Source: Cardiocondyla obscurior
Taxonomy: Eukaryota; Arthropoda; Insecta; Hymenoptera; Formicidae
Length of the DNA stretch: 64,000 bases
Assembly (NCBI RefSeq): GCF_019399895.1
Contig: NC_091880.1
Span: 868,001 to 932,000 of the forward strand
Reading direction: 5' to 3'
Below the pieces are notes generated by a model. It ran no database searches and was not told the DNA's origin. It saw only the letters and a list, made by a program, of their open reading frames with translations. The position numbers and the translations under genes were made by a program. Every line of letters begins with the position of its first letter. The first letter of the stretch is position 1. This document shows, piece by piece, positions 40,351 to 51,257 of this stretch.

Positions 40351-40801
40351 AGCTAATAAAAGATAATAAAACGAGAGCTAAAAAATGTAACCGAATAACC
40401 TTTTTCCGTTTGGATGAAGAAGCAGATTACTCTCGTCGTCGATATTAATGTAAAAACGAACCGCCGGCGATTCGTCGGTCGGCTTGATTCCGCGAGTAAG
40501 GAGAAGTAATCGGGCATATACGTACTTTGCTCGGGCGAACTTTGTGAACGCGAGTGCCGTTCAGAGTCGAGCGACAGATTTAATAATTTAGCGAGTGCAG
40601 TTTATTTCGTCCCGGTTTTCGCGAATGCTCTGTGCGACGAAGAAGGACACGATCCGTCGTTCCTTCGTGAAGAGAGAGGGGAAGGCGTCGTAAAGATAAC
40701 ACACAAAGTCTATAAGCTTGTTCGCGTCGCGATGATAAGGATGAAATATCCAGAGAATGTCGAACATGATTCTAATAAAGCAAAAAACCTTTCTGTCTCA
40801 G

Positions 40802-40902
40802 GTTATGCGCAAGCAAAAAGCGAACGCGTTCTCGTTGCCGATGCTAATCGAGGAACGAATCGCAAGCCGGCTCTTGAATCGTCTTCTCGCGAGTGCCGTC
40901 TG
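40802..40902 (+). CDS. Candidate internal exon of an unrecognised gene
   Basis: AACCTTTCTGTCTCAG is a good acceptor ending at 40801. The following 101 bases are open in phase 0, with a peptide that looks natural and helical (AFSLPMLIEERIASRLLNRL in the middle). The proposed donor (TCTG before GTACTA) is weak. If used, it leaves two bases that join in phase with the exon at 42030, making a Trp codon at the junction. The second codon is ATG, so translation might begin here. A second frame over the same DNA, starting with ATG at 40732, is also open to about 40945, which lowers confidence. No domain recognised. Confidence 0.25.
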
Positions 40903-42029
40903 GTACTATCGCGCGAGAAGGTTTTAATCGGGAAGCTGCTTCATTAGCTCTCGTTCGCAATACGAGAAAAGTAACGAACGAGATGCGCGACGGCCTTGTA
41001 GATTACACGTGCGATTATACACAGTCTGTGCGAATTCACGAGAGTTCAACACTATGCACGTACTCTACCCGTAAAGATCAGTGTTCGGAAAGTCTAATTC
41101 GCGCGAATCCATAGCTGTGATTACCAGATTTTGATACCTTTCGACGCTGTGAAAGACGGGACCTCTGCTCGCTGCGTACTGCGTGGCGTGACTAGAACTG
41201 GCGCGACGACCTTGTAGATTACACGTGCGATTATACGCAGTCTGTGCGAATTCACGAGAGTCCTACACTTCGCACGTACTCTACCTGTAAAGATCAGTGT
41301 TCGGAAAGGCTAATTCGCGCGAATCCATAGCTGTGATTACCAGATTTCGATACCTTTCGACGCTGTGAAAGACGGGACCTGTGCTCGCTGCGTAATGCGT
41401 GGCGCGACTAGGCGACTGGCGCAAGCGTCAGGGGTACAGTGGAGGGGGATGAGTAGACGAACCGAAGGAATGCGAGACGAGGCTCGCGCGCTCGTTCACC
41501 TGCCGTGTTTATGTTTTCAACTAGTTACCTTACAACAGTTCAACGCATTACAATACATTTTAAACGTGCAATATTATATCTAACATTCACGTCCATCTAT
41601 CGCGATTTTGTTACTGTTACCCACGCCGTGATACTCAGTTAAAATAATTATTTGTAGCTCGTAATCTTTCTCGTAATCAATTTGAAAATAAGAATATAAT
41701 TGACATATAAGCGTACACATAAGTTACATTTAAAAAGAGAATATGTGTTTAAAATGTTACGTGAGGGTGCATATATCCGTAGTCTCTTGCTGAAAATTGT
41801 TACAATAAATTAATCTTTTTTTTCTTTACGCGGGAAAAGTAAGAGTAAAAACGCGCGCGAAACGCGCTCCTTTCAAATGCCTTGTGTTATGAAAGAAAAA
41901 TTAATGGAAATTGTACTCTGAAAAATTCTGTTCGGGCGCAACGTAAGATAGAATTTGCAACTGCCAGATTGCTCCTGGATGGCGGATTGAATCCTCTCAC
42001 GATACGTCCTGTCCTTTTCCAATATCTAG
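40903..42029 (+). other. Candidate intron, containing the 216-bp tandem duplication
   Basis: If the exons at 40802-40902 and 42030-42186 are joined, this is a 1,127-bp intron. It carries the 216-bp tandem duplication. The acceptor at its end, GTCCTTTTCCAATATCTAG, is strong; the donor is weak. If the upstream exon is wrong, this is the flank or leader of the downstream gene. Confidence 0.25.
40985..41418. repeat. Two tandem copies of a 216-bp unit
   Basis: Copy 1 is 40985-41200 and copy 2 is 41201-41418. They are nearly identical, differing by scattered substitutions and a 2-bp length change at the right end, so the duplication is recent. Both start GCGCGACG and contain GTAGATTACACGTGCGATTA and CCATAGCTGTGATTACCAG. 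In both copies one plus-strand frame stays open for about 44 codons (VDYTCDYTQSVRIHES at its start) and stops at the same TAG. Most differences inside this frame change amino acids, so coding is not supported. No similarity to a known RNA was recognised. Confidence 0.9.
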
Positions 42030-42186
42030 GATTTCCGATAAAGCCATCGAGAATTCGCTGGAAGCCGGCAGTGTACTCGAACAGTTCGACTTGCAGAAGT
42101 TCGTCCCCGAAGCTCACCCTTTCGCGCTGAAGAGCTCAAAGAAGGCTGTAAAAATCTTTGAAAAAGTCAAAGCGGCAAACTTGCCG
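42030..42186 (+). CDS. Internal coding exon of an unrecognised gene
   Basis: This is the most protein-like exon in the window. The acceptor GTCCTTTTCCAATATCTAG ends at 42029 and the donor TTGCCG followed by GTACGTACG starts at 42187. After one base that completes a split codon, 52 codons are open. The peptide starts ISDKAIENSLEAGSVLEQFD and ends in a Lys-rich, probably helical segment (KKAVKIFEKVKAANLP). The exon ends in phase 0, matching the terminal exon 229 bp downstream. In this frame there is no ATG before the upstream stop at about 41946, so earlier coding sequence must come from another exon. No family could be assigned. Confidence 0.5.
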
Positions 42187-42415
42187 GTACGTACGTTTGA
42201 AAGAAACTAGAAAGCGAGAGCAGAAATTTGAAAGAAAAAATTATCGTTCCGAGAGAAATGTTACTATGCATATTACGTTATTACAACGAGTTTCTGAATC
42301 TCCAATAAATAATCTCTTAATATAATAGCACGTAACATTATGATTTTCTTTTTTTCAACTTAATAATAAATATTATATGTTAAACTTTATCGCATTTGCT
42401 GTCATTTTTTTAAAG

Positions 42416-42445
42416 GATCGCCGCACCATCGGACGTGTCTATTGA
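42416..42445 (+). CDS. Terminal coding exon with stop codon
   Basis: The acceptor GTCATTTTTTTAAAG ends at 42415. In the phase left by the previous exon the frame reads DRRTIGRVY and stops at TGA (42443-42445). The short basic tail gives a plausible C-terminus. The intron (42187-42415, 229 bp) is AT-rich with a T-tract before the acceptor, as expected in insects. An AATAAA signal follows about 220 bp downstream. If the intron were retained, the frame would end within nine codons of the donor. Confidence 0.45.
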   Translation, partial: DRRTIGRVY

Positions 42446-42666
42446 ACTGTACGAATAACCGGCCGACATCGTTGCGTACATCATTCTAATCACAACGGCG
42501 GTGCTTTATCGGCCGTTCGACGTTTTCCCGGGCCGTTGATGAAAAATTTGAGGCGCTACATATACCAGCTATCTCACGCGCCGGTTATATTTCCCCGATA
42601 TTGATTCCGTTCTCATATACACTCCATAAATAAGTTTCTCCGCCTTCCATATCTTAAGAACCGGGC

Positions 42667-42672
42667 AATAAA
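42667..42672 (+). terminator. Polyadenylation signal AATAAA
   Basis: AATAAA lies 222 bp after the TGA of the terminal exon and is followed by a T/C-rich stretch (CTCTCTCGTCTTCTCTCGC). This fits the 3' end of the small plus-strand gene at 40.8-42.4 kb. AATAAA is common in this AT-rich DNA, so the support comes from its position after the stop codon. Confidence 0.35.
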
Positions 42673-45385
42673 TCTCTCTCGTCTTCTCTCGCTTTCTCCA
42701 GCACGCGCGGACTTCGCTTTACTCGTTTTTCTCGCCCGTCCGCTCGTTCTCGCATCTCCGCTTCTCCGAGCGAGCGAGTGAACTATCGCGCGAGCTTACT
42801 TGAGCACTCGATACGCGAAAAAGAGAGAGACTTTCCGCGGTGCCGTGCCATCAGATTGCAGCACGTTTGGCTTCGGGTCTTCCGATTATCGAATTACCCG
42901 GTAACAACCGTAATTACCATAATCGTCCAAGACGTAGATGCCCGAGGTGCCAAGGGCGATAAATCAGAGGCGTCACGTCATGCTCGGGCGCGAAGACCAA
43001 GAGACATTACATTCCACATCCGCACACGCTCGTCGCTTCTCGAGAGGATCGTTAAAAACCAGTCGAGAACGACTCGAACGACGTATTGAATTTTAATTTC
43101 GCATACGCGCGTCTCTTGCTTTTAATTTACTTTCACACATTCGTCTAAAGTTAATAATAGATTCCGCGTATTCTATTATTACGCGATTTTTAATTCTTAA
43201 CTATAATTAATTTTTGTTTTATCTAAATTTGCTCGAACAGCCTCAAGTATTTCTTATCAACGACCCGCAGCGACGACGTTTTTGTAGTCATCCGGACTGA
43301 AAATACGATAAATCGCCGATATGCATGCGGTCTCGAGTAGGAATCGCGTCCAGTCCGAGCTTTCAATATCGGTTTATTGCATCGGCCTCGACAATATGAC
43401 TATTGTTACTCAGTCTGGATTCCCGGAGATTGCAATTACGAAAGGATTCATTAAATTCCATAATCATGACGATTACGTACAACTGGCGTCTTTCCGCGCG
43501 GGCATTCCGACCCGGCGTGCGTCCGCCCATTATTATTTTCGTCCCCGCTGTAACCTCTCGTTCCTCAAGATCTTTGACCATGATCAGCATGCCGGACTAC
43601 GACGTCGTCATTTACCGGCAGATTGGAGGCCGCGGGAGCATGCTCCGCTAACAACGCCGTAATTCCCGAGGACTTTCCAATCCCGCTAATAAACCTCGCG
43701 ACATGGCAAAGCGGAGATCACGATTTTTTCCTCGGAGATGACTCGATCCGGTAATCGGCAAGGGTCGCTGAAAATTATCTCGGCGATCTCGGAAGTTTCG
43801 TCAAGAGATCGGCCGTTCCGCGAGCCTCTCACGAGCGTGATCCATACCGAACGAATCCCCAGAAGTCCACGGTGTAAGAAGCACCCCACCGATTAAATTA
43901 TATAAATTTATCCTAATTCTCTATCCACATTCATCCTCTAGCTTGACAAAGCAATCCGATTGCTGGCGTACCGTTTTATGCCGCGAGTATCCGGGATCAT
44001 CCGTTCATACTTCGCGGTACCCACGGTAAACTATTCAGATGGCGAGAGCACACCCGCGAGAGAAAGACCCGTTGTGTTCTCTCCCCTTAGTCGTTTTTAC
44101 GTGCGATCAATTACGGCGGATGTTAACAGAACCTGATCGTCGCTCGTAAACAACGCTTTAATGGCAACGTAGTAATGGACGTACACGCGCTTGGTAGCTG
44201 GCTCGCGCCCTGTAACGCGATCCGCGGATAATTCATGCCGACGGCATAAGTGACCGTCGCCGCGTTTAACGCGGGACGTTTATTACGGGACATTTCTGTC
44301 GGCCGCTCATTTTCTGCGGACGGAGGATCCGTCTTCCCGGCGAAGCGTAAATCATCGTTGCTCCACAGGAATGCGCGCCGAAACGTAAACGTCAAAGGCG
44401 CGTCTTTCGTCGCTATTACTCGCGTTCAAAAATCGTAAAAACGCTCCGACGAGTGGAAGTTCCGCGGAAGAGGGACTTTCGAAAACGTCGGAGTTCTTGA
44501 AAATTATTGCCCGCGCTGTTTAACGTGAAACTTAATTGCTATATACAAAATATATATGCGCTGGCACACAAGTGTCTATTTGATAAGAAGATCCTTCATT
44601 TAACTCGCTTGAATTTTTCTTGACAATAATTTAAAATAAAAGTCTTACGAAATGATCTTATTACCCGCAAAAAAAAAAAAAATTGAGATATAATAAAAGG
44701 AATTAAAGTTTTTAGTTGGTGTAACACTTCGCGGAGTTGTACCGCTTTCCGATAATGCACAACATAGTTTCATCAAACTTCGATACACCGATCGATAATT
44801 ATTAGGTACGAAGATTTTACACTGTAAAGATAATTCTTTTTTTTTTCCTACATAATTACATATTTTTACGCCGCGTCTCTTGTTACTGAAATATCACGAA
44901 AATCATTCGCGATACGGCCGATATGACCTTAATATAAACTTATCGTAGATTCAATTTACATAAAGATCACCGAGAGCGAGAAGTTCCGTAAAGTAGTTCG
45001 CGTAGATTATCCGATAAAGAGCGAAGGAAGCTGTCACGGTCGGACGTGCCCAATCGACGGAACTTCCTGTTTGAATCGATTATTAATTGCTGGCACGTGC
45101 GCCACGTGGCTTCTATCTGCATCCCGGATGAAGGACCGAGCGCATCGCGGGCATTTCGGCGGCCGATAAGGTTATGCCCGTCCACCAGCTACTAATTAGC
45201 AGTTGATTGACTTCCTCCCCATCTCGCCCCCTTGCCCGTATAGATGCAGCTCGGAATTAGAACTCGGAACGGCTATTATAGTGGCTTAACAGATTCTGAG
45301 CAATGCCTGCACGGATTACATGTAGGACGTTCAATCCTTGAAACGAATATACATTTAATGAAATTAATATTTGCAACGCTATGAC
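42673..45385. other. Non-coding, mostly CpG-rich stretch
   Basis: No exon could be supported. The sequence is CpG-rich to about 44500 and then AT-rich, with an A13 run near 44670. Open frames at 43321-43662 overlap on both strands and have no splice or start context. Confidence 0.5.
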
Positions 45386-45680
45386 AGCGCGATATTTAAA
45401 ATGCAATAAATTAGAAACACCGATGATTTATTTAATCTTTAAGAAATAAATCTTTTAAATCTCAACGAAGGGAGTTCTAAACGCGAGAAATATTTCAATT
45501 ACCGATTAAAGCCGATTCATTTATAACATTACAACTGGGCATTATTTAAAACCCAATAAATTAGTAACGTCGATAATTTATTTCGCCTGTAAGAAATTAA
45601 TCTTTTAAATTTTTAATGAAAACAATTTTAACCATGAGAGACGTTTTAATGCGCGATTGAAACCGACAAGTTGATGAGAT
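45386..45680. repeat. Diverged tandem duplication, period 150 bp
   Basis: The block around TATTTAAAATGCAATAAATT (45393) recurs 150 bp later as TATTTAAAACCCAATAAATT (45543). In both copies it is followed by GATAATTTATTT-like and AATCTTTTAAAT sequence. Further matches extend through a [C/A]CGATT-rich segment ending near 45528 and 45678. Identity is roughly 75-80%, so this is an older event than the 216-bp duplication. No coding potential. Confidence 0.6.
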
Positions 45681-47918
45681 CTTTTTTATTGTCTGTTTTG
45701 TGGGAGAAACAATATTCTCTCGTATGTAAAACGTTACCATTATTTATATGCATCCTATCGTTATTGTCGTATATCGGGAGCAGACAACGTGCTCGATTAC
45801 TCGTCAACGAATCAATAAACTGTTGAAATAAGTTCAATATGCAGTGCAGGTATTCTATTATTTTTTCGGATACGTATGCATTGATTATTTGATATTGTAC
45901 AGCTGTATGCATATAACTTTCAATACATTTTCGGTTTTACCCGTTGATAAAGATAAAAGTTATTCGACCTATGGGAAAACCGCGAATAAAATAAATTTGA
46001 AAGAGTTATGTATATGCAAATTGACAATGCATACTCGCACGTGTGTGGATGTACATACTTATAAACGCATACACAAAACGTTTATTCATATCTTTTGTCT
46101 AAATAAACTTATTTTGTTATTTACGATTGTCTTATCAAAACCTTTCGATTTAATATTTTTCGATCGTTCAAATTGTCGAAAGATTAGCGGTGAGGTTATT
46201 GTTGCCGCAAATTGGAAAATATTCAACAATTATTTTTTCGAGCAGTTATTATTATTAGTTGTAATTTGAATAGCTTGAAGAACACGCTTGGATAACAACT
46301 GGTCAAACTCCGATTAAATGCTTACGGTTCGGTACTATTCCGGGCAGGTCAGTCCTTCGATTATCATGCCTCCCGCATCGCGCGTGCACGAACCATTAGA
46401 ATATGGTTAATGAGGGAAATCGGTTGATCGACAGTTACATTGTAATCAGATTGACAGAGCAGCAACGGCGGATGACACGCTCGTCGACTTGTCAGAAAAA
46501 CAATTGGCCGTTAATCACTTTTCGATTACGCGGAGAACGACCCTGTCGTTGGTGAATGAGATGCATGACAATGGACAATGTATTCCGAAAGTGTGGAAAG
46601 TCACTTCGGCGATCTTTTTACCTTTTTATTTGTTTTTGCGGTCGAATGATATTTCACATCGCTTCATAAAATTTCGACGGCCTCGTAAAAGTTCACTAGA
46701 CACGCTTACAAAAATCTCATTACTAATCGATATCGAGTTTAATCATCAAATCGCTTTTCTAAATAATAGAATGTTTTCAACGACATGTGTAATAAAAATT
46801 ATTAAACTGGCTTGCTTCGCGATAAGCGAGAGTGAACGCCAGCTGTCTGTTGCTGCGTGTGATTTTTTTAAGAAACAAATTTTTACGAAACAGAGAAGCA
46901 TTTGGATTAGATAATTTTTGGAGCTTGCTCGAACAGGAGTTTTATGACGACGACGGTTTGGGAGCATCTTGTTATTTTTTTGTTTTAGAGGAAGACGCCT
47001 CGAGCTCGCTGAGTGCGTAAAAAAAAAAACGTTAATTAATTAACTCAGCGTTGAGCTCGGCGCTTTCGAAAACTCCGCGAAAGAAGGTTGACGAACAGAC
47101 CTATTGCTGTCTCACTTCTTCATACTGGTTGTCTCTTTCTATCCAAGGGCCTAGCGGTCAGTTTAATTGCGGGGACACGGGCGTGAAGACGTGTACGTAA
47201 TCGCTCCGCAATTACGCGTATTTTCAACCGCGGATAGGAAGCTTTCGCAGACAAATAAGTATCGACGACGTCGACAAGAGTGCGAACGATCATTTTCTGT
47301 GCTCCTGCATCATTCAACTCGTTCTGCGCTTCGTTTCGGGCCTCGGAAAAGTGCTTCGGAAAATAAAGGTTATGTCGTAGACGGAGCGCGCGGGAGCGTC
47401 CGACGTGAATTGCGCTGGAATCGAATCGGGCATTTCCGATTCAAGGCTCCCATCATGATTTTTTTCGGCTGGTTCCGGCGACCGCCAACATCAGAGCGTG
47501 ACGTCATCTGCACCTCGCGCGTCTTCTTCGTCGCGGCTGGGATTCTCAACTCGTTTCGAGCAAGTGTATTCGCGAGGAACTTGAGAGAGATAAAGTGCGC
47601 GGGGAACATTTTGTATCGCGGTCCGTCTCGTTCGCCGCTTAACACTGATTCACCGCGTCGTTCGTTCTATTGACGGGAATCGATCGAAGGATCAAAAGAG
47701 ACTTTTTAACCTCGCTTTACATCGCGGCCGGTTTCTCGTCTCGAGCTCGAGGACGACTCGCGTGAAGACCCGGTGGAAGAAAGCAGCTCCACGAACATCG
47801 AGAGCGTGAATCAACACAACAAATGATCGTTTGTCGCGCTTCTTAATTTTAATCGTAACAAAATCGCCGCGATAAACCACCGTCATTCTCTCGGTCGTTC
47901 GTCTCTCGAGTGATAGTA
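45681..47918. other. Upstream flank of the 48-kb gene, CpG-rich from about 47 kb
   Basis: The part to about 46920 is AT-rich, with two chance-looking frames of 141 codons (45844-46269 and 46489-46914, plus strand). From about 47040 to 47918 CpG density rises, which fits a promoter-proximal flank. A 168-codon frame at 47167-47673 is Arg/Ser-rich, overlaps a minus-strand frame and is best explained by scarce stop codons in CpG-rich DNA. Confidence 0.45.
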
Positions 47919-47930
47919 TCAGTGATCAGT
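47919..47930 (+). promoter_or_regulatory. Double TCAGT initiator upstream of the 48-kb first exon
   Basis: TCAGTGATCAGT places two arthropod initiator cores seven bases apart (47919-47923 and 47926-47930). There is no TATA box at -30, and the upstream DNA is CpG-rich. The motif lies about 190 bp before a strong splice donor, so it is a good candidate for the transcription start of the first exon. Inferred from motif and context only. Confidence 0.4.
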
Positions 47931-48023
47931 AACAGTAATTATAAAAAACAGCAGAGCAGGGTAATATAGTGCCAAGGGATGTGAAGTGCTATAACACGTC
48001 AGGATACTTCAGAAACTGCCACA

Positions 48024-48080
48024 GAAGGAAGGATGGAAGGAAGGAAGGAAGGAAGGAAGGAAGGACGGAAGGATGGAAAA
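48024..48080 (+). repeat. GGAA tetranucleotide repeat in the leader
   Basis: About nine GGAA units form a purine-only tract, interrupted once by GGAT near 48034 and once by GGAC near 48065, in the transcribed leader just before the proposed start codon. Its length sets how far the overlapping upstream ORF runs, and therefore the frame relation between the two ATGs. Confidence 0.85.
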
Positions 48081-48118
48081 CAACCTACCTCGCCCTAACC
48101 TAACCGAGAGATACAAAG
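48073..48118 (+). CDS. N-terminal coding part of the 48-kb gene (unrecognised)
   Basis: ATG at 48073 opens 15 codons (MENNLPRPNLTERYK) plus one base, G, at the splice donor. After splicing to 61448 the codon becomes GGT and the frame stays open through the next 67 bases, giving GKSATNFPDFRELNG. The peptide is hydrophilic with no signal peptide or domain recognised. The start context (AAGGATGG) is only moderate, and the whole segment could be untranslated leader. The gene would continue beyond the window. Confidence 0.35.
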
Positions 48119-48845
48119 GTAAGTGAATTATTTTATATTTTATTAATTAAATTATATATTTATGTATTAAAGAAATTAATATAATTAACTAATATTCCCG
48201 AATGTAACGAAGCGAATTAAGATTTCGCGAAAAACAGCAGCGCGCGTAGCGCGCGTTATAAAAATATTATCTTTATAATAGCTGCAAACTATTAAAATTT
48301 ATTTCTTTATAAAGACAGTGGAGTTGTTGATTTCCGGACGACGTTCCCTTTCGACATCACTTGATTAAAAAATTTTTCTCATACTAAGTTCGTAGAAAAT
48401 GCAATGCCCTAAGTGTTGATAATTGACGTTGATCCGACGTTACGTTTTTCATTCATTAAATCTCGCCTTCCGGGAGAAGAAGCGCGTTTGAATGTGTAGA
48501 AAAGAGGGATGACCCGGATTATAGCGTGATGGTTCGAATAAGTTAATAAACAATTGCTTAAACGGGACCACAATGCCGTCACGATATTGGTCGCTACGTC
48601 GCTAATGATGACTGACAGTGCTTTTATGAAAATACTCACACGCGCTCTGGATAGGGTTGACATGCGGGAAGTGAGCGAATGCCGCCGCGACATGTAACGT
48701 CTATTTCTGATACGCGTTTTAATACACATTGAAATCAGGAAAACAAATTTAATTATGCCGTACTATCGTGATCTCTCGCGCCGAGTTGCGTTACTCATTC
48801 ATCAGTTCGTTTTACTGAAAATAAGTCGCACTGTAGAAAACAAAA

Positions 48846-48878
<33 letters not shown>

Positions 48879-48899
48879 TTTTTTTTTTTTTTTTTTTTT
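48846..48899. repeat. (AT)n tract followed by T21
   Basis: About 25 bases of AT dinucleotides, then CACATATA, then T21 at 48879-48899. This is a compound low-complexity tract in the first intron, prone to length variation. Confidence 0.95.
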
Positions 48900-50943
48900 C
48901 TTAAAAATACTTAAAATTCTTTCCTCAAAATAAACCCGAAGAATTAATTTAAATCAATTGCGTTGAACGTTTACTAAATCATTACACGCCTGATGCGTAT
49001 ATCTCACACCTGCGATTCACGCATATCTATTCCATGACTCAAGGGCGGTTTGTGTGACGCCTTCTTTCATGAATCATCCTTCATCGGACCCTCCCGAACC
49101 AAGTCGAATTAATATGCCGCGATAGACCGCCGCCGCGGCGGTCGATGTAATAACGAACGACGAAGGCGACGACAGCGCGTGTGGTCACCATCTCGTATGC
49201 TCGACACTTTCGTAAGAGAGAAAGAGAGAAAAAAAAAAAGAAATGAATAAAATACGCAACCGTTTACTCGAAAACCACTTCCGCGAGAAAGTCACACCGT
49301 TCGCCGAAGGCCGTAAAGTGAAGGAAACAGCGAAGGGGGCCAACCCCCTTCGGCCGCGACGTAATGGCTCCCTCATTCAGTGAGTTGGCTGGTCCCGTAG
49401 AACAAGTCGCGCCGGATAGTGATTGTACGCAGAAAGATGTTTCCTCTCCCTCGCGTTACGTTACGCACATGATAATAGATGTGGGCGAGGTCCCCGCGTT
49501 TCTGTCGCCGGATGTCACGCCGGTGCCGTCAGGCGACACGTTTCGTGCAAAGTGACCGCACGCATCGACGTTTCCTATACGCGACACAATGACAGCGAAG
49601 ATAGCGTAAAGAGAGGAAAACAAAAAAAGGGCGAGTGGTACACGCGGATGCACCGTTGCGCAATTCCTTCCGGCGGCTCGATAAGGCGAAAGACGACCGC
49701 GTGAAATAAAAAAATCGCCGCGACGCGATCGTATCGGATGATTCCCGGCGGAATTCAGAGAAGCTCGTTACGCGAACATTTGTAAATCCGCGAAAAATTG
49801 AAAGAATGTAGAATTAACGTCCTTTGCCCGTGTATTTAAAGAGCTTACGCATACATTAACGCTGCGGTATTAAGCTCGGATGCATCGCGTTCAACTAAGT
49901 ACGGGAGCATTTCCGGCGATACTGACGTTGTGTAACACGTTGAATCTCGACCCGAGGAAACAATATTCGTACGCTTTAGCCGGCGCGCTCGGGAAATATT
50001 ATCTGTTTCCAGCGTCGTCGAGTTTTTATCGAAGAGAGAGATGGGGGGAGGAAAAAAAGCCAAAGAATAGTTTAACCGAGTCAGGAAAACTGCGCGATGT
50101 TTGCACGGTCGCGGAGCGAGAGTGCAGCGAGCGAAAGGGTCGGGCGGATAGGACGATGTGCGCGGCGGTGGAAAATAAATCTGCACTCTCCGTGTCGCGC
50201 GACGTACAATTTTAAAGGTTGCAACAGCGACGTAAAGAGCGTGAAGCATCGCGGAGCGCCGCTTCGGGAGATAAAAGTGTGCACACACGACGCAGACCGT
50301 TGCGGGGCGCATTTCCGCGTGTCGCACGTGGCGGCTTTTTCGCGCATTCCGGCCGCGGTTATTTTCAGCCCACGCGTTATCCGCGTGCGTGACGCACGCA
50401 TCAATATTCATTAATTCGCGAATGAGTGTATGTATATTTATACGCAGATTAGATCGGCCGCGCCGAAAAGGCCACGTCGCGTACAAAGCGGGGAAGAGAG
50501 GAAAAGGAAGGCCGCGTCACGCACAAAGTTTCGCCGGTCGATTACCTGAGAGCGCTACGTTATGCTCGAAACCGACGTATATTACGCGAGCTGAGAGTCT
50601 TGCGCGCACGTTGTAGAATTTGATTAGAAGAGTATCCGTTGGTTGTGATTTCCAAATTGCGGCTACAATAATCTGAATATATGTATAGAATATATTCATA
50701 TATTCATATATTTTTTTTTTTACTAATTAAACAAATTTAATAATAATTTTGTGACGAAATCTCTGTCGGATAACTCGACTTCAACAGTTAATTGTAATGA
50801 GAAAAAAAAATTCGGTGTATACGTGGGAAAAAAAAATTAGGCCAGATACTTCTCGTAATGAACTCATTGAGACTCTAAGAACGTGTAAATAGAGTATGTA
50901 AATTACGGGCCGTGTACTAATGATGTATCACGATCACACTCAC

Positions 50944-51257
50944 TTCAATCCTTCTTGCACAGCCTCTCTCTGTGAGATAACGACTAATAATAAAGCTTTA
51001 TCGTCGCTGTAGGGCATCTCGCGAGAAAGCATATGTATAGATCGACACTCTTCGAGTGCCTTACACACGCAGCCTCTGTTCCATGGACTGTTTTTTGTCA
51101 AAAGAACCCCATTATACTGAACATGCGCGTCTAAAGTAGCTCTTGACCTTTCCGCCCCTTCCCCTCTTCCCTCTATCCACCCTCGATCTATCGTACGCTT
51201 TTCGACCCGGCTCCCTACATATTTCTGTTTCATATTCTCATCTCGAGCACTTTTCAC
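50944..51257 (-). CDS. Minus-strand open frame ending at a donor-like site (unrecognised)
   Basis: A minus-strand frame of 104 codons plus two bases begins with ATG (MKSARDENMKQKYVG), has a mixed, natural-looking composition (for example VQYNGVLLTKNSPWNRGCVC), and reaches GGATTGAA followed by GTGAGT at 50943, a good donor. If the donor is not used the frame stops one codon later. The plus-strand frame over the same DNA is poorer. No domain was recognised and no second exon could be identified. It lies inside the proposed plus-strand intron, so it would be a nested antisense gene or chance. Confidence 0.18.

Larger units (their letters stand above)
47920..48118 (+). other. First exon of a plus-strand gene (leader plus short coding end)
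   Basis: The exon runs from the TCAGT initiator to TACAAAG at 48118, followed by a near-perfect donor (GTAAGTGAA). It contains a GGAA repeat at 48024-48062 and two ATGs. The first (48033) opens a 21-codon reading frame through the repeat and stops at a TAA after the second ATG has begun in another frame, so it would be an overlapping upstream ORF. The second ATG (48073) stays open to the donor. Confidence 0.5.

Noticed and set aside
47167..47673. 168-codon plus-strand open frame upstream of the 48-kb exon
   Set aside because: It is Arg/Ser-rich, overlaps a minus-strand frame, and lies in a CpG-rich presumed promoter flank.
48094..48106. CCTAACCTAACC, resembling the insect telomere repeat (TTAGG)n
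   Set aside because: Only about two units; too short to be an interstitial telomeric tract.
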